A stretch of 64,000 nt of DNA, taken from NCBI RefSeq assembly GCF_019801145.1, contig NZ_JAHVJQ010000003.1, forward strand, positions 310,001 through 374,000. Reading direction: 5' to 3'. Source of the stretch: Leisingera aquaemixtae. Its GTDB lineage: Bacteria > Pseudomonadota > Alphaproteobacteria > Rhodobacterales > Rhodobacteraceae. A program made the position numbers and the translations under genes. The notes beneath the pieces are model-generated. The model was not told the DNA's origin. It made no database searches and saw only the letters and a list, made by a program, of their open reading frames with translations. Numbering within the stretch: position 1 is the first letter of the stretch; each line of letters opens with the position of its first letter. Below, in pieces: positions 51,520 through 61,371 of the stretch.

Positions 51520-52400
51520 TGCGGAAATCTACTCTTCTTCTGCCCGTCCTGGTGGTCGCGGCGATTGCTGTGCTGTCGGCGATCTTCATCGTGGACGAGC
51601 GTGAAAAGGCGCTGGTTCTTCGCTTTGGCCGGGTGGTGGACATCAAGGAAGCCCCGGGCCTGGCGTTCAAGCTGCCGGTTATCGACAATGTGGTGCGCTA
51701 TGACGACCGCATCCTGAGCCTGGAAGTCGGCCCGCTGGAAGTCACCCCGCTGGATGACCGCCGCCTGATCGTGGACGCCTTTGCGCGCTACCGGATTGCC
51801 AATGTGGATACCTTCCGTCAGGCCGTCGGCGGCGGCGGCATTGGTGCCGCGGAACTGCGTTTGGACAAGATCATGCGGGCGCAGACCCGTGAGGTGCTGG
51901 GTTCCGTGAGCTCCAACGACATCCTGTCCTCGGACCGTTTTGCGCTGATGCTGCGGATCCGCAACGGCGCCATCACCCAGGCCCGCCAGCTGGGCCTTGA
52001 GGTGATCGACGTGCGGCTGAAACGCACCGACCTGCCGCAGGCCAACCTGGAAGCCACCTTTGCCCGGATGCGCGCCGAGCGCGAGCGGGAAGCGGCGGAT
52101 GAGATCGCCCGCGGTGAAGAGGCGGCGCAGCGCGTCCGCGCCCAGGCCGACCGGACCGAGGTCGAGCTGGTGTCGGAAGCCGAGCGCGAAGCCGAGGTGA
52201 TCCGCGGTGAGGCGGACGCCGAGCGCAACGCGATCTTTGCCTCCGCCTACGGCCGCGACGCCGAGTTCTTCGAGTTCTACCGCTCGCTGAACGCCTATGC
52301 CAATTCGCTCTTGGCGGGTAATTCCTCGCTGGTGCTGTCGCCGGACAACGAGTTCTTCAACTACCTGAAGTCCTCCGGCGGGCAGTCGGTGCGCCAGTAA
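51519..52400 (+). CDS. hflC: HflC, SPFH-domain protease regulator
   Basis: The 293-aa protein starts with a membrane anchor (MRKSTLLLPVLVVAAIAVLSA), followed by an SPFH domain (DEREKALVLRFGRVV) and a helical region with many Arg/Glu/Ala heptads. It is the HflK partner. One-base overlaps (TGATG before, TAATG after) tie it to both neighbours. Confidence 0.96.
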   Translation: MRKSTLLLPVLVVAAIAVLSAIFIVDEREKALVLRFGRVVDIKEAPGLAFKLPVIDNVVRYDDRILSLEVGPLEVTPLDDRRLIVDAFARYRIANVDTFRQAVGGGGIGAAELRLDKIMRAQTREVLGSVSSNDILSSDRFALMLRIRNGAITQARQLGLEVIDVRLKRTDLPQANLEATFARMRAEREREAADEIARGEEAAQRVRAQADRTEVELVSEAEREAEVIRGEADAERNAIFASAYGRDAEFFEFYRSLNAYANSLLAGNSSLVLSPDNEFFNYLKSSGGQSVRQ

Positions 52401-52594
52401 TGGGCTTTGTCCTGTTGGCCCTCGGGCTGGTATTGATTGCAGAGGGGCTGGTGTACGCACTGGCCCCTTCGCTTGTGGAGCGCCTGCTGGAGATGCTGCG
52501 GGTGCTGAGCGAGGAGCAGCGCCGCAATGCCGGGCTGGCGGCGCTGGCGCTGGGCCTCATTCTGGTCTGGCTGGCATTCCGCCTCGGGTTCTGA
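52400..52594 (+). CDS. DUF2065 small membrane protein
   Basis: A 64-aa protein with two membrane helices (about 2-19 and 43-61) joined by an acidic/basic loop (LSEEQRRNAG). DUF2065 proteins commonly lie between hflC and degP, as here. Function is unknown. The start overlaps the hflC stop by one base. Confidence 0.87.
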   Translation: MGFVLLALGLVLIAEGLVYALAPSLVERLLEMLRVLSEEQRRNAGLAALALGLILVWLAFRLGF

Positions 52595-52713
52595 GGCTCG
52601 CGCCCGGCGCAGAAATTCAGCGAAACTTCACGCATTCCCTGCTAGGATGGCGCCAGCCGGGCGCAGGCCCGCAAAGCGGGGGCGAAAACCGGATCACAGC
52701 GGCTTTATTCCGT

Positions 52714-52727
52714 GCAACATTTGTTGC
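52714..52727. promoter_or_regulatory. perfect palindrome upstream of degP
   Basis: GCAACA-TT-TGTTGC is a perfect 14-base palindrome about 95 bases before the degP start. It could be an operator for an envelope-stress regulator; no family is recognised. Confidence 0.3.
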
Positions 52728-52819
52728 GGGACGGGGGAGAGTTCCTACATTGGGTCCGTAAGACTCTGTCCGGCACCCGGGGCGTTTGCGCCCGCATGGA
52801 CAGGGGAGAAGAATTGAAA

Positions 52820-54325
52820 ATGACAAGGAGTAGATCCGTGCAGCCACAGGCAATTGCAATTTCCAGCCGGGCAGGCGGCAGCGGCGCGATGGTGCGCTGG
52901 GTCTGGCTTGCGGTGCTGGCCACGGCGGTGCTGCTGATGCAGGCGGTGACCGCGATGGCGCGGCCCGAGAGCCTGGCGCCGCTGGCCGACAGGGTCAGCC
53001 CGGCGGTCGTCAACATCACCACCAGCACCGTTGTCGAGGGGCGCACCGGCCCGCAGGGCATCGTGCCGGAAGGCTCGCCGTTCGAGGATTTCTTCCGCGA
53101 GTTCCAGGACCGCAACGGCAATGGCACCCGTCCGCGCCGGTCGTCGGCGCTGGGCTCGGGCTTCGTGATTTCCGAGGACGGCTATATCGTCACCAACAAC
53201 CACGTGATTGATGGCGCCGACGAGATCGAGATCGAGTTCTTCCCGGGCGAAGGCCAGCCCAAGGAACTGCTGCCGGCCAAGGTGATCGGCACCGATCCCA
53301 ACACCGATATCGCGCTGTTGAAGGTGGAGGCGCCGGCGGCGCTGAAATACGTCAAGTTCGGCGATAGCGACACCGCCCGCGTCGGCGACTGGGTGGTGGC
53401 GATGGGCAACCCGCTGGGGCAGGGCTTCTCGCTGTCCGCGGGCATCGTGTCGGCGCGCAACCGCGAGCTTTCGGGCTCTTATGACGACTATATCCAGACC
53501 GATGCGGCGATCAACCGGGGCAACTCCGGCGGGCCGCTGTTCAACATGGACGGCGACGTGGTCGGCGTGAACACCGCAATTCTGTCGCCCAACGGCGGCT
53601 CCATTGGCATCGGCTTTTCGATGGCCTCCAACGTGGTGGTCAAGGTGGTCGAGCAGCTGAAGGAATTCGGCGAGACCCGCCGCGGCTGGCTGGGCGTCAA
53701 GATCCAGGACGTGGATTCCGACCTGGCCGAGGCGATGGGGCTGGAAAAGGCCCGCGGCGCGCTGGTCACCGACGTGCCGAACGGCCCGGCCAAAGAGGCC
53801 GGCATGCTGGCGGGCGACGTGATCGTCAGCTTTGACGGGGTCGACGTGAAGGACACCCGCGGCCTGGTGCGCCAGGTCGGCAACGCCGAGGTGGGCAAGA
53901 CCGTGCGGGTCGTGGTCTACCGTGAAGGCAAGACCGAAACCCTGCGGGTCACCCTGGGCCGCCGCGAGGATGCCGAGCGCGGGCCGTCCCGGCAGGACGG
54001 TTCGGACGACGCTCCCGGCAGCACCGAGAAAGAGCTTCTGGGCCTGTCGGTGGGCGTGCTGACCGACCAGCTGCGCGCCGAGCTGAATGTGGCGGAAGGC
54101 ACCGACGGCCTGGCGATCCTGTCCGTCGACGAGACCTCGGAAGCCTGGGAGAAGGGCCTGCGCGCCGGTGACGTGATCACCGAGGCGGGCCAGCAGAAGG
54201 TGGCTTCGATCAGCGATCTGGAGGCCCGCGTCAGCGAGGCCAAGGATGCCGGGCGCAAGTCGCTGCTGCTCTTGGTGCGCCGCGGCGGCGAGCCGCGCTT
54301 TGTGGCGCTGAACCTGTCGGAGTGA
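52820..54325 (+). CDS. degP: DegP/HtrA-type periplasmic serine protease
   Basis: The 501-aa protein has an N-terminal signal/anchor helix (about 26-46), a trypsin-like domain with His128 (TNNHVID), Asp163 (NTDIALL) and Ser236 (GNSGGP), and two PDZ domains (about 285-380 and 400-495). It degrades or refolds damaged envelope proteins. The ATG at 52820 has GGAGAAG eight bases upstream; Mets at 52712 and 52796 are less likely. It ends the hflKC run. Confidence 0.94.
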   Translation: MTRSRSVQPQAIAISSRAGGSGAMVRWVWLAVLATAVLLMQAVTAMARPESLAPLADRVSPAVVNITTSTVVEGRTGPQGIVPEGSPFEDFFREFQDRNGNGTRPRRSSALGSGFVISEDGYIVTNNHVIDGADEIEIEFFPGEGQPKELLPAKVIGTDPNTDIALLKVEAPAALKYVKFGDSDTARVGDWVVAMGNPLGQGFSLSAGIVSARNRELSGSYDDYIQTDAAINRGNSGGPLFNMDGDVVGVNTAILSPNGGSIGIGFSMASNVVVKVVEQLKEFGETRRGWLGVKIQDVDSDLAEAMGLEKARGALVTDVPNGPAKEAGMLAGDVIVSFDGVDVKDTRGLVRQVGNAEVGKTVRVVVYREGKTETLRVTLGRREDAERGPSRQDGSDDAPGSTEKELLGLSVGVLTDQLRAELNVAEGTDGLAILSVDETSEAWEKGLRAGDVITEAGQQKVASISDLEARVSEAKDAGRKSLLLLVRRGGEPRFVALNLSE

Positions 54326-54628
54326 TCCGGGGCGGAAGTTGCTTGAAATCAAGGGGAAGGCCGGGCAATGCCCGGCCTTTTGCGTTCTGCGGCCCAAGAC
54401 TTTTCAGCAAACTTTTGCGCGCGGCTGCTGCGTCTGCGGTTTCGGGCAATGGGCGGAAAAAGGGCAAGAGCCATGCGCTGGCGGGCACATGGCTCTTGTT
54501 GGACAGGCAGCCATTGGGATGGAACGTTCATGGCCGTCTATGGGGCACTTATGGCGCAGGGCGGCAGCGGGTTCTGTGACCGGGATTACAGAGCGCGGAT
54601 TTTGTTGCGGAATTTTCCGCCGCCGGGG
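54326..54628. other. 303-base gap between degP and the Crp/Fnr gene
   Basis: It contains the degP terminator and a degenerate copy (54393-54420, CCCAAGACTTTTC then CTTTTGCGC) of the palindrome found at 19659-19708. No gene is seen. Confidence 0.5.
54357..54380 (+). terminator. terminator of degP
   Basis: AAGGCCGGGC pairs with GCCCGGCCTT (54357-54366 with 54370-54379), followed by TTGCG, 31 bases past the stop. Confidence 0.82.
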
Positions 54629-55297
54629 TCAGATTGAATCCGGTTCGGCCAGAACGGCCAGTTCGCCGCGGTCGAGGATCTGCACGCCGCCGCGGCTGAT
54701 GCCGACCAGCCCGCTGCGCTTCCAGGCGGCCAGGGTCTTGGACACCGCCTCGCGGGTGGCGCCGACAAATTCCGCCAGCTCCGCCTGCGACAGCGCAATG
54801 CGGCCGTCGCTGCCCTCGGGCGCCAGATACAGCAGCTTGCGCGCCAGCCGCACCGGCATCGGCAGGAACACCTGCTCATTGAGCTGAGTGTTCATCCAGC
54901 GCATCCGCTGGCCCGCCAGCCGCAGCAGGTCGGCAGCCAGGTCGGGGTGCTGGCGGATCTGCGCCAGCACGTCGCCGCTGCGCAGGCGAAGCACCCGGCT
55001 GGGCTCGGCGGCGATGGCGGTGGCGGTGCGCTCGCCGGGATCGAACAGGGTGATCTCGCCGAACACCGCGCCGGGACGCATCATGTCGAGCGACAGCTTG
55101 CGGCCGGAGGCGGAGAGCACCGAAAACTCCAGCGCGCCTTCGGCAATCGCATAGAGCGCGTCGCCCGGATCGCCCTGCTCGAACAGCACCTCGCCCTGGC
55201 GCAGGCGCACCTCGGTGGCCTGGCTCTCCAGCATCCGGCGCAGCGGGCCGGAGGCACCGGAGAGAAAGCCGGTGTCCGGCAGGCGGGTGGTCAGCAT
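54629..55297 (-). CDS. Crp/Fnr-family regulator without iron-sulfur cysteines
   Basis: The 222-aa protein has a cyclic-nucleotide-binding-like beta roll (about 20-130, GEVLFEQGDPGDALYAI) and a C-terminal helix-turn-helix (about 165-195, LSQAELAEFVGATREAVSK). It lacks the four N-terminal cysteines of FNR and is therefore not an oxygen sensor by that mechanism. The ligand is unknown. The start at 55297 excludes a long low-complexity extension. Autoregulation is possible. Confidence 0.9.
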   Translation of the reverse strand: MLTTRLPDTGFLSGASGPLRRMLESQATEVRLRQGEVLFEQGDPGDALYAIAEGALEFSVLSASGRKLSLDMMRPGAVFGEITLFDPGERTATAIAAEPSRVLRLRSGDVLAQIRQHPDLAADLLRLAGQRMRWMNTQLNEQVFLPMPVRLARKLLYLAPEGSDGRIALSQAELAEFVGATREAVSKTLAAWKRSGLVGISRGGVQILDRGELAVLAEPDSI

Positions 55298-55386
55298 GGT
55301 GTTTGTCTCTTTTGCGTCTGTGGCCCGGTGCGCGGACCTTAGCAGAGGGTTTGGCGGCTGGGAACCGGGCAGCTGAACCACCTGGT

Positions 55387-55917
55387 TCAGCCGGCGACCG
55401 CGATCAGTCCCAGCCTGCGGGCGGAGGCCAACGTCAGGGTGCCGCTGTCCAGCCCCAGCGGCGCCTGGTAGCGCCGCACCGCGGCGCGGGTGGCGGCGTC
55501 CATCTGGCCGCTCACCGGGCCGCGGTAGAGCCCGCGCGCCGCCAGCGCCCGCTGCACGGTGCGGATGAAGTCCGGGGTCATCAGGGCGGGGCAGGGGATT
55601 TCGATCCACTGTTCCTGCCGCGGCTGCACGATCTGCTGGCGGGTCTCAGTCCGGAAGGTTGCGGGGCGGATCACCTGGCCGCCCTCGTCCAGCTGCGCCG
55701 GTTCGGCCAGCACCTGGCTGGTGACGGTCTCGATCACCGCGGGGGAGGTGTGCTTGCTCCAGCAGGTATCGGGGGCTGCGCCGGGCGGGGCGTAGCGGCC
55801 CTGGCGCGTGACTTCACTGCCGGGTTGCGGCTGGACGCAGGCCGCCAGCGCCGCCAGGGCTGCCAGCAGCAGGGCCGGCGCAAGGCGCCGGCGGGTCGGG
55901 AGAATGGGTGGCGTCAT
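55387..55917 (-). CDS. lipoprotein with C-terminal peptidoglycan-binding domain
   Basis: The 176-aa protein has an Arg-rich n-region, a hydrophobic signal and lipobox LAAC with acylated Cys27. A linker with two cysteines leads to a PG_binding_1-like domain at about 113-175 (RTVQRALAARGLYRGPVSGQ). It probably sits at the outer membrane and touches the cell wall. It is upstream of the Crp/Fnr gene on the same strand. Confidence 0.83.
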   Translation of the reverse strand: MTPPILPTRRRLAPALLLAALAALAACVQPQPGSEVTRQGRYAPPGAAPDTCWSKHTSPAVIETVTSQVLAEPAQLDEGGQVIRPATFRTETRQQIVQPRQEQWIEIPCPALMTPDFIRTVQRALAARGLYRGPVSGQMDAATRAAVRRYQAPLGLDSGTLTLASARRLGLIAVAG

Positions 55918-55989
55918 GCCCGGTTGCCTCTTGCCGGTGCCCGCTGTCTATGCCCCTGCCGGGGCCGGACGCCGTTGTTTGGCGGCAGC

Positions 55990-56424
55990 CTAGCCGAGTT
56001 CGGGGCCGTCCGCAAAGGCCGGATCGTCCTGGCGCCCCTGATCTGCCAGCAAGAGGTCGAGCATGGGCGAGATGTCCTCCACATCTTCGGCGATCACATG
56101 GGTGACGGAATGCGCCCGCTGCAGCCGCCCGGTGACCCGCAGCATCCGCCCGGAGATCACCGCGCGGCGGAACGCCTCGTAGATCTTGCGCCAGACGATC
56201 ACGTTGACGATGCCGGTCTCGTCCTCGAGCGTGACGAAGATCACCCCCTTGGCGGTGCCGGGGCGCTGGCGCAGGATCACCAGCCCGGCGACGGTGATGC
56301 GGGCGTTTTCCGGCGGCTCCTGCAGCCGGGCGGCGGGCAGGCAGTGGGGCGGGTGCGGCCAGGGCTGCGGCTTGTGCCGGTCTGCTGTGCGGGGGGGCGT
56401 ATAGGCCGGAGCGGCGGCTGGCAT
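55990..56424 (-). pseudogene. dnaE2: DnaE2 (ImuC) C-terminal remnant
   Basis: Only 144 codons remain of an error-prone polymerase of about 1,000 residues or more. From residue 43 they match its C-terminal OB-fold: ITVAGLVILRQRPGTAKGVI, then LEDETGIVNVIVW, and FRRAVISGRMLRVTGRLQR. No polymerase, PHP or finger domain is present and no imuA or imuB gene lies near. An SOS box of alphaproteobacterial type lies 37 bases upstream of the first ATG, so a deletion appears to have joined the SOS promoter to the gene's end. The frame is intact, and a small OB-fold protein could still be made. No convincing ribosome-binding site precedes the ATG. Confidence 0.78.
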
Positions 56425-56457
56425 GAGGAAAACGGCCCTGTGGTTGAGAATATTTGA

Positions 56458-56912
<455 letters not shown>

Positions 56913-56913
<1 letters not shown>

Positions 56914-57791
56914 TGATCAACGGGTCGGCAGCGCGGTGTCTGCGGATGCGCGCCCGGCCCGGTTCCGCCCGCCGCGCCTGGTGGGCGGTGTGCCTTTGGG
57001 CGGGGGTTCTGAGCGCGGCTGAGGCGTGCCGTTTGCCGCCCGGCGGTTCCGGAGCATCCAATGGCTCATACACCGTTGCATCCGGCTGTAAGGGAAGCCA
57101 GTTCGAGATCTGCCCGGGCCAGAACGTCTCTGCAGCGTGGTACAGCGGCGAAACCAGCCGCTACGCGCATGGCGTTCTTGGGGATGCCATCGAGTACACC
57201 CGGCTGACGGTTTACTCGAGCGCGGCGGGCGCAGATTCGTGCGGCACAAAATCGGTATCGCTGGACATCCGCCATGTGTTTGAGGACACCGCGCCCAGGC
57301 TCGTGGATCTGGACGGGGATCAAAGCGCTGAAATCATCACTGTCCGCAGCCATGCTGCGAAAGGCGCACAGCTCGCGATCTATACCGACCGGGGTGCTCC
57401 TGATCTCCAGCTTGTTGCCACAACACCCTACATCGGAAGGAAGAACCGCTGGCTTGCCCCCATCGGCGCCGCGGATCTGGATGGCGACGGGCACGTGGAA
57501 ATCGCCTATATCGACCGGCCGCATCTGGCAAAGACCCTGCGCATCTGGCGGTTCCGGGACGGGGTGCTGCGCGAAGTGGCCAGCAAGCCCGGGCTGACCA
57601 ATCACCGCATCGGCGAGGAATTCATCACCTCCGGCATCCGCGACTGCGGTGAGGGGCCGGAACTGGTGACCGCCAGCGGCGACTGGCACCGGATCATCAT
57701 CTCCCGGCTGCAGGACGGAGAGATCGCCACCAAGGACATCGGCGCCTTCAAGCCCGGCACCGGGCTGACGGAGGCGCTGGCCTGCCGCTGA
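56913..57791 (+). CDS. secreted FG-GAP/VCBS-repeat protein
   Basis: The 292-aa product has a basic n-region and hydrophobic h-region (about 21-36, AWWAVCLWAGVLSAAEA) consistent with export. Two calcium-loop repeats of the FG-GAP/VCBS kind occur: LVDLDGDQSAEI and AADLDGDGHVEI. Cysteines at several positions could pair. It shares one base with the ferredoxin stop but is unlikely to share its compartment. Function unknown. Confidence 0.8.
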
Positions 57792-57820
57792 GCCTCAGGC
57801 TGCGGTGAGGCTGCGGCCCC

Positions 57821-57841
57821 GCGCCGCGCATTGCGCGGCGC
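57821..57841. terminator. hairpin between convergent genes
   Basis: GCGCCGCGC pairs with GCGCGGCGC (57821-57829 with 57833-57841, 3-base loop) between the VCBS protein and purD. No T tract, so it is a candidate only. Confidence 0.4.
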
Positions 57842-57913
57842 CCGGCCCAACTGCGGGGCCCATCCGGGGATGGGCAGGCGCAGGCGGGAGCATCCGCCTG
57901 ACTGGGGGGGCGG

Positions 57914-59179
57914 TTACTTCAACGCGCGCCAGCCGATGTCGCGGCGGAAGAAGCCCTGCGGCCAGTCGACGCCATCCACCATCGCATAGGCGCGGTCGCG
58001 GGCCTCCTGCAGAGTTTCGCCGCGGGCGGTCACGTTCAGCACCCGGCCGCCAACGGCCAGCACCTTGCCGTCCTGTTCCTGGGTGCCCGCATGGAACACC
58101 ATGTTGCTGCTGTCCTCGGGCAGCGCGTCCAGCCCCTTGATCTCGGAGAACTTCTCGTAAGACCCGGGATAACCCTCTGCCGCCATCACCACGGTGATCG
58201 CATGGTCGTCGGCCCAGTTCACCTGCGCCTCCGCAAGGCGGCCCTCGGCGGCGGCGTGCATCAGGTCCAGCGCCTGGGCGCCGAGGCGCATCATCAGCAC
58301 CTGGCATTCCGGGTCGCCGAAACGGACGTTGTATTCCACCAGCCGCGGCAAACCGTCCTTGATCATCAGGCCCGCATAGAGCACGCCCTGATACGGCATG
58401 CCGCGTTCCGCCATCACCCGCATGGTGGGCTTCACGATCTCTTCCATCGCTTTCGCCTCGACCTCAGCCGACAAGACCGGCGCAGGGGAGTAGGCGCCCA
58501 TGCCGCCGGTGTTGAGGCCGGTGTCGCCTTCGCCGACGCGCTTGTGGTCCTGAGCGGAGCCGATCGCCAGCACGTCCTCGCCGTCGACCAGCACAAACAG
58601 GGAGGCCTCTTCGCCTTCCATGAATTCCTCGATCACCACTTCGGCGCCGGCCCCGCCGAAAACGCCGCCGAACATATCGTCGATGGCCGCCATCGCCTCG
58701 TCTTCAGTCATGGCGATGATCACGCCCTTGCCTGCGGCCAGCCCGTCGGCCTTGACCACGGTCGGGGTGCCGTGCTCGCGCACATGCGCCTTGGCGGCCT
58801 CGGCATCGGTGAAATGGCCGTAGCCTGCGGTGGGGGCGTTTGCTGCGTCGCAGATTTCCTTGGTGAAGCTTTTGGAGGCTTCCAGCCGGGCGGCTGCCTC
58901 GGAGGGGCCGAACACCAGCAATCCTGCCTCGCGCAGCCGGTCGGCAACGCCCGCGGCCAGCGGCGCCTCTGGGCCGACGATCACGAAGTCGATGGCGTTT
59001 TCCTCGGCAAAGGCGGCCACTGTGCCGCCGTCCTCGATGTCAAACGACGCGCAATCGGCGATCTGGGCGATGCCGGCATTGCCCGGCGCCACGATCAGCT
59101 TGTCGCATTTGGGGTTCTGCATCACTGCCCAGGCCAGTGCATGTTCACGCCCGCCGCTGCCGAGGATAAGGATGTTCAT
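57914..59179 (-). CDS. purD: phosphoribosylamine-glycine ligase
   Basis: The 421-aa enzyme begins MNILILGSGGREHALAWAV and has the ATP-grasp features VVKADGLAAGKGV and EYNVRFGDPECQ. It makes glycinamide ribonucleotide, the second step of purine synthesis. The start at 59179 matches the family. It is divergent from xseA, with 136 bases between. purA is encoded 20 kb away. Confidence 0.97.
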   Translation of the reverse strand: MNILILGSGGREHALAWAVMQNPKCDKLIVAPGNAGIAQIADCASFDIEDGGTVAAFAEENAIDFVIVGPEAPLAAGVADRLREAGLLVFGPSEAAARLEASKSFTKEICDAANAPTAGYGHFTDAEAAKAHVREHGTPTVVKADGLAAGKGVIIAMTEDEAMAAIDDMFGGVFGGAGAEVVIEEFMEGEEASLFVLVDGEDVLAIGSAQDHKRVGEGDTGLNTGGMGAYSPAPVLSAEVEAKAMEEIVKPTMRVMAERGMPYQGVLYAGLMIKDGLPRLVEYNVRFGDPECQVLMMRLGAQALDLMHAAAEGRLAEAQVNWADDHAITVVMAAEGYPGSYEKFSEIKGLDALPEDSSNMVFHAGTQEQDGKVLAVGGRVLNVTARGETLQEARDRAYAMVDGVDWPQGFFRRDIGWRALK

Positions 59180-59315
59180 TGACGCATTCTCCGATCTGCC
59201 TGAGCCCTGTGGCTTCCCGGGTGGCCTCCCGGGGCTTGCCTTGCTTGCGGCGCGTTCTATGCTGCGCGCGACTTCAAAACAAGACCGGCCTAAAGCCGCA
59301 GGAGAGCAGCCCCCG

Positions 59316-60824
59316 ATGTCCGACCTGTTTGACGACCCCGCCCCAGCTGACCGGCCCGGGCAGAACGCCCCCGAATTCACCGTTTCGGAGATTTCCGGCG
59401 AGGTGAAACGCACGCTGGAGGGCACATTCGGCAGGATCCGGGTGAGGGGCGAGGTGGGGCGGGTGTTCAAGGCGCGCTCCGGGCATCTCTACTACGACAT
59501 CAAGGATGACCGCTCTGTGCTGGCCTGCACGACCTGGAAGGGGCAGATCAGCGGCTTGTCGGTGGTGCCGGAGGAAGGGCTGGAGGTGGTGGTGACCGGC
59601 CGCCTGACCGCCTTTGGCGCCCAGTCCAAGTACAACATGAACGTGGATGAGGTTGCGGTTGCGGGCCAGGGCGCGCTGATGGCGCTGCTGGAGAAACGCA
59701 AGAAGCAGCTGGAGGCGGAGGGCCTGTTTGCGCCGGAGCGCAAGAAGGCGCTGCCCTATCTGCCGCAGATCATCGGGGTGGTGACCTCGCCCTCCGGTGC
59801 GGTGATCCGGGACATCCTGCACCGGCTGCGCGACCGCTTCCCGCGCAAGGTGCTGGTCTGGCCGGTCGCGGTGCAGGGGCAGAACTGCGCGCCGGAGGTG
59901 GCCCGCGCCATCGAAGGCTTCAACCGCCTGACGCCGGGCGGCGCGCTGCCGCGGCCCGATCTGATCATCGTTGCCCGCGGCGGCGGCTCGATCGAGGATC
60001 TGTGGGGCTTCAACGAGGAGATCGTGGCCCGTGCCGCCGCCGCCTCGCAGATCCCGCTGATCTCTGCCGTCGGCCATGAGACGGATACCACGCTCATCGA
60101 CTTTGTCTCCGACCGCCGGGCGCCAACCCCGACCGCGGCGGCGGAGCTGGCGGTGCCGGTGCGGCTGGAACTGATGGCGTGGAGTGAAAACCAGGGCGCG
60201 CGGCTGACCCGTGCTGCCGGGCAGGCGGTGCAATTGCGGCGCCAGCGGCTGAACGATCTGGCCCGGGCGCTGCCCAAGCCCGATACGCTCTTGGAAACCC
60301 CGCGCCAGCGGCTGGACCGGATTTCCGACCGGCTGCCTGGTGCGCTGATCAGCGGCGTGCAGCGGCGGCGGGTGCATCTGAGCGAGACCGCGGCGTCCTT
60401 GCGCCCGGCCACCCTGCGCCAGTTGGTTGAGGGGCGGCGCAACCGGCTGCAGAACCTGTCCTCGCGCCTCAGCCTGCGGCCGATCCAGCGGGAAATGGCG
60501 GTGCAGAAGGATGCGCTGGGGCGGCTGGCGCAGCGGCTGGATGCGGCGCAGGCCGCGCGCATCGACCGCCAGCGCCAGGCCCTGACCGCCACCGGGCGGC
60601 AGCTGGAGATCCTGAGCTACAAGGCGACCCTGGAGCGCGGCTATGCGGTGGTGCGGTCTGGAGATGAGATCCTGACCACCAGGGCCGCCGCCGCCAAGGC
60701 AGACGCCCTGCAGATCGAATTTGCAGATGGCACGCTGGATCTGGAGGGCGGGGCGGCACAGGCGCCGAAGAAGGAAGCGCCGAAACCTCCCGCAGAGGGC
60801 GGCGGCCAGGGCTCGCTGTTCTAG
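59316..60824 (+). CDS. xseA: exodeoxyribonuclease VII large subunit
   Basis: The 502-aa protein has an N-terminal OB-fold (about 20-115, FTVSEISGEVKRTLEG), the catalytic region with GVVTSPSGAVIRDI and ARGGGSIEDLW, and a long helical C-terminus. With XseB it degrades single-stranded DNA from both ends. The ATG at 59316 follows GGAGAGC. xseB is not adjacent. The stop is 19 bases from a convergent gene. Confidence 0.96.
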   Translation: MSDLFDDPAPADRPGQNAPEFTVSEISGEVKRTLEGTFGRIRVRGEVGRVFKARSGHLYYDIKDDRSVLACTTWKGQISGLSVVPEEGLEVVVTGRLTAFGAQSKYNMNVDEVAVAGQGALMALLEKRKKQLEAEGLFAPERKKALPYLPQIIGVVTSPSGAVIRDILHRLRDRFPRKVLVWPVAVQGQNCAPEVARAIEGFNRLTPGGALPRPDLIIVARGGGSIEDLWGFNEEIVARAAAASQIPLISAVGHETDTTLIDFVSDRRAPTPTAAAELAVPVRLELMAWSENQGARLTRAAGQAVQLRRQRLNDLARALPKPDTLLETPRQRLDRISDRLPGALISGVQRRRVHLSETAASLRPATLRQLVEGRRNRLQNLSSRLSLRPIQREMAVQKDALGRLAQRLDAAQAARIDRQRQALTATGRQLEILSYKATLERGYAVVRSGDEILTTRAAAAKADALQIEFADGTLDLEGGAAQAPKKEAPKPPAEGGGQGSLF

Positions 60825-60843
60825 CGGGGCATCTGCTGCGGCC

Positions 60844-61239
60844 TCAGGCGCCGACCTCGGGGCCGTAGCACAGCATTTCCTCGCCGATATCCTCGGCCTC
60901 GTAGAGCTCCGTCGAGGCCGGGTCGTCCTCAAACCGCGCCGTCAGCCCGCGCGGTGTCAGCTCAAAGGTCCAGCACTGCGGATCGTCGCGGTTATCGTAG
61001 ATGAAGCAGATCCGGCCTGCCTCCTCGTACCAGCTGCCTTCCTGGCATTTGCCATCGAGGAAGGACCAGATCACGCGGCGGTTGGGCAGGTAGCGTTCGA
61101 CCCCGTACATGGCGCCGCCGAAGCCGTAGAACAGCGTGCGGCCCTGGGTGTAGCGGTCAAACTCGCCAGCGCTCAGCGGCTCACCTGCCGCCAGCGGGGC
61201 GGGCAGGGCTGCCAGCAGGAGAATCATCAATGTGCGCAT
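60844..61239 (-). CDS. secreted protein, function unknown
   Basis: The 131-aa protein has a signal peptide MRTLMILLLAALPAPLAAG; the start at 61239 was chosen for it. The mature domain has four cysteines (GKCQEG, RICFIYD, PQCWTFE, EMLCYGP), which could form two disulfides, and many aromatics. It looks like a small periplasmic beta-rich domain common in Rhodobacteraceae. No enzyme motif. Confidence 0.75.
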   Translation of the reverse strand: MRTLMILLLAALPAPLAAGEPLSAGEFDRYTQGRTLFYGFGGAMYGVERYLPNRRVIWSFLDGKCQEGSWYEEAGRICFIYDNRDDPQCWTFELTPRGLTARFEDDPASTELYEAEDIGEEMLCYGPEVGA

Positions 61240-61371
61240 GGCGCCATTGTGCCTCAGGACCGGGTCCGGGACCAAGCGTTGCGTGTTTCTGCCCAGGCTC
61301 CCGCTGGGTCACCTTTGACCACGCGCGGCCTGCGGGGACAGAGTGCGGGAAGAGAACAGGGGAGGCAGGCG

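Noticed and set aside
54629-55297. Assignment of the Crp/Fnr protein as the oxygen sensor FnrL
   Set aside because: It lacks the N-terminal cysteine cluster needed for a 4Fe-4S cluster, so it cannot be taken as the regulator of the FNR-like boxes at 12.0-12.5 kb.
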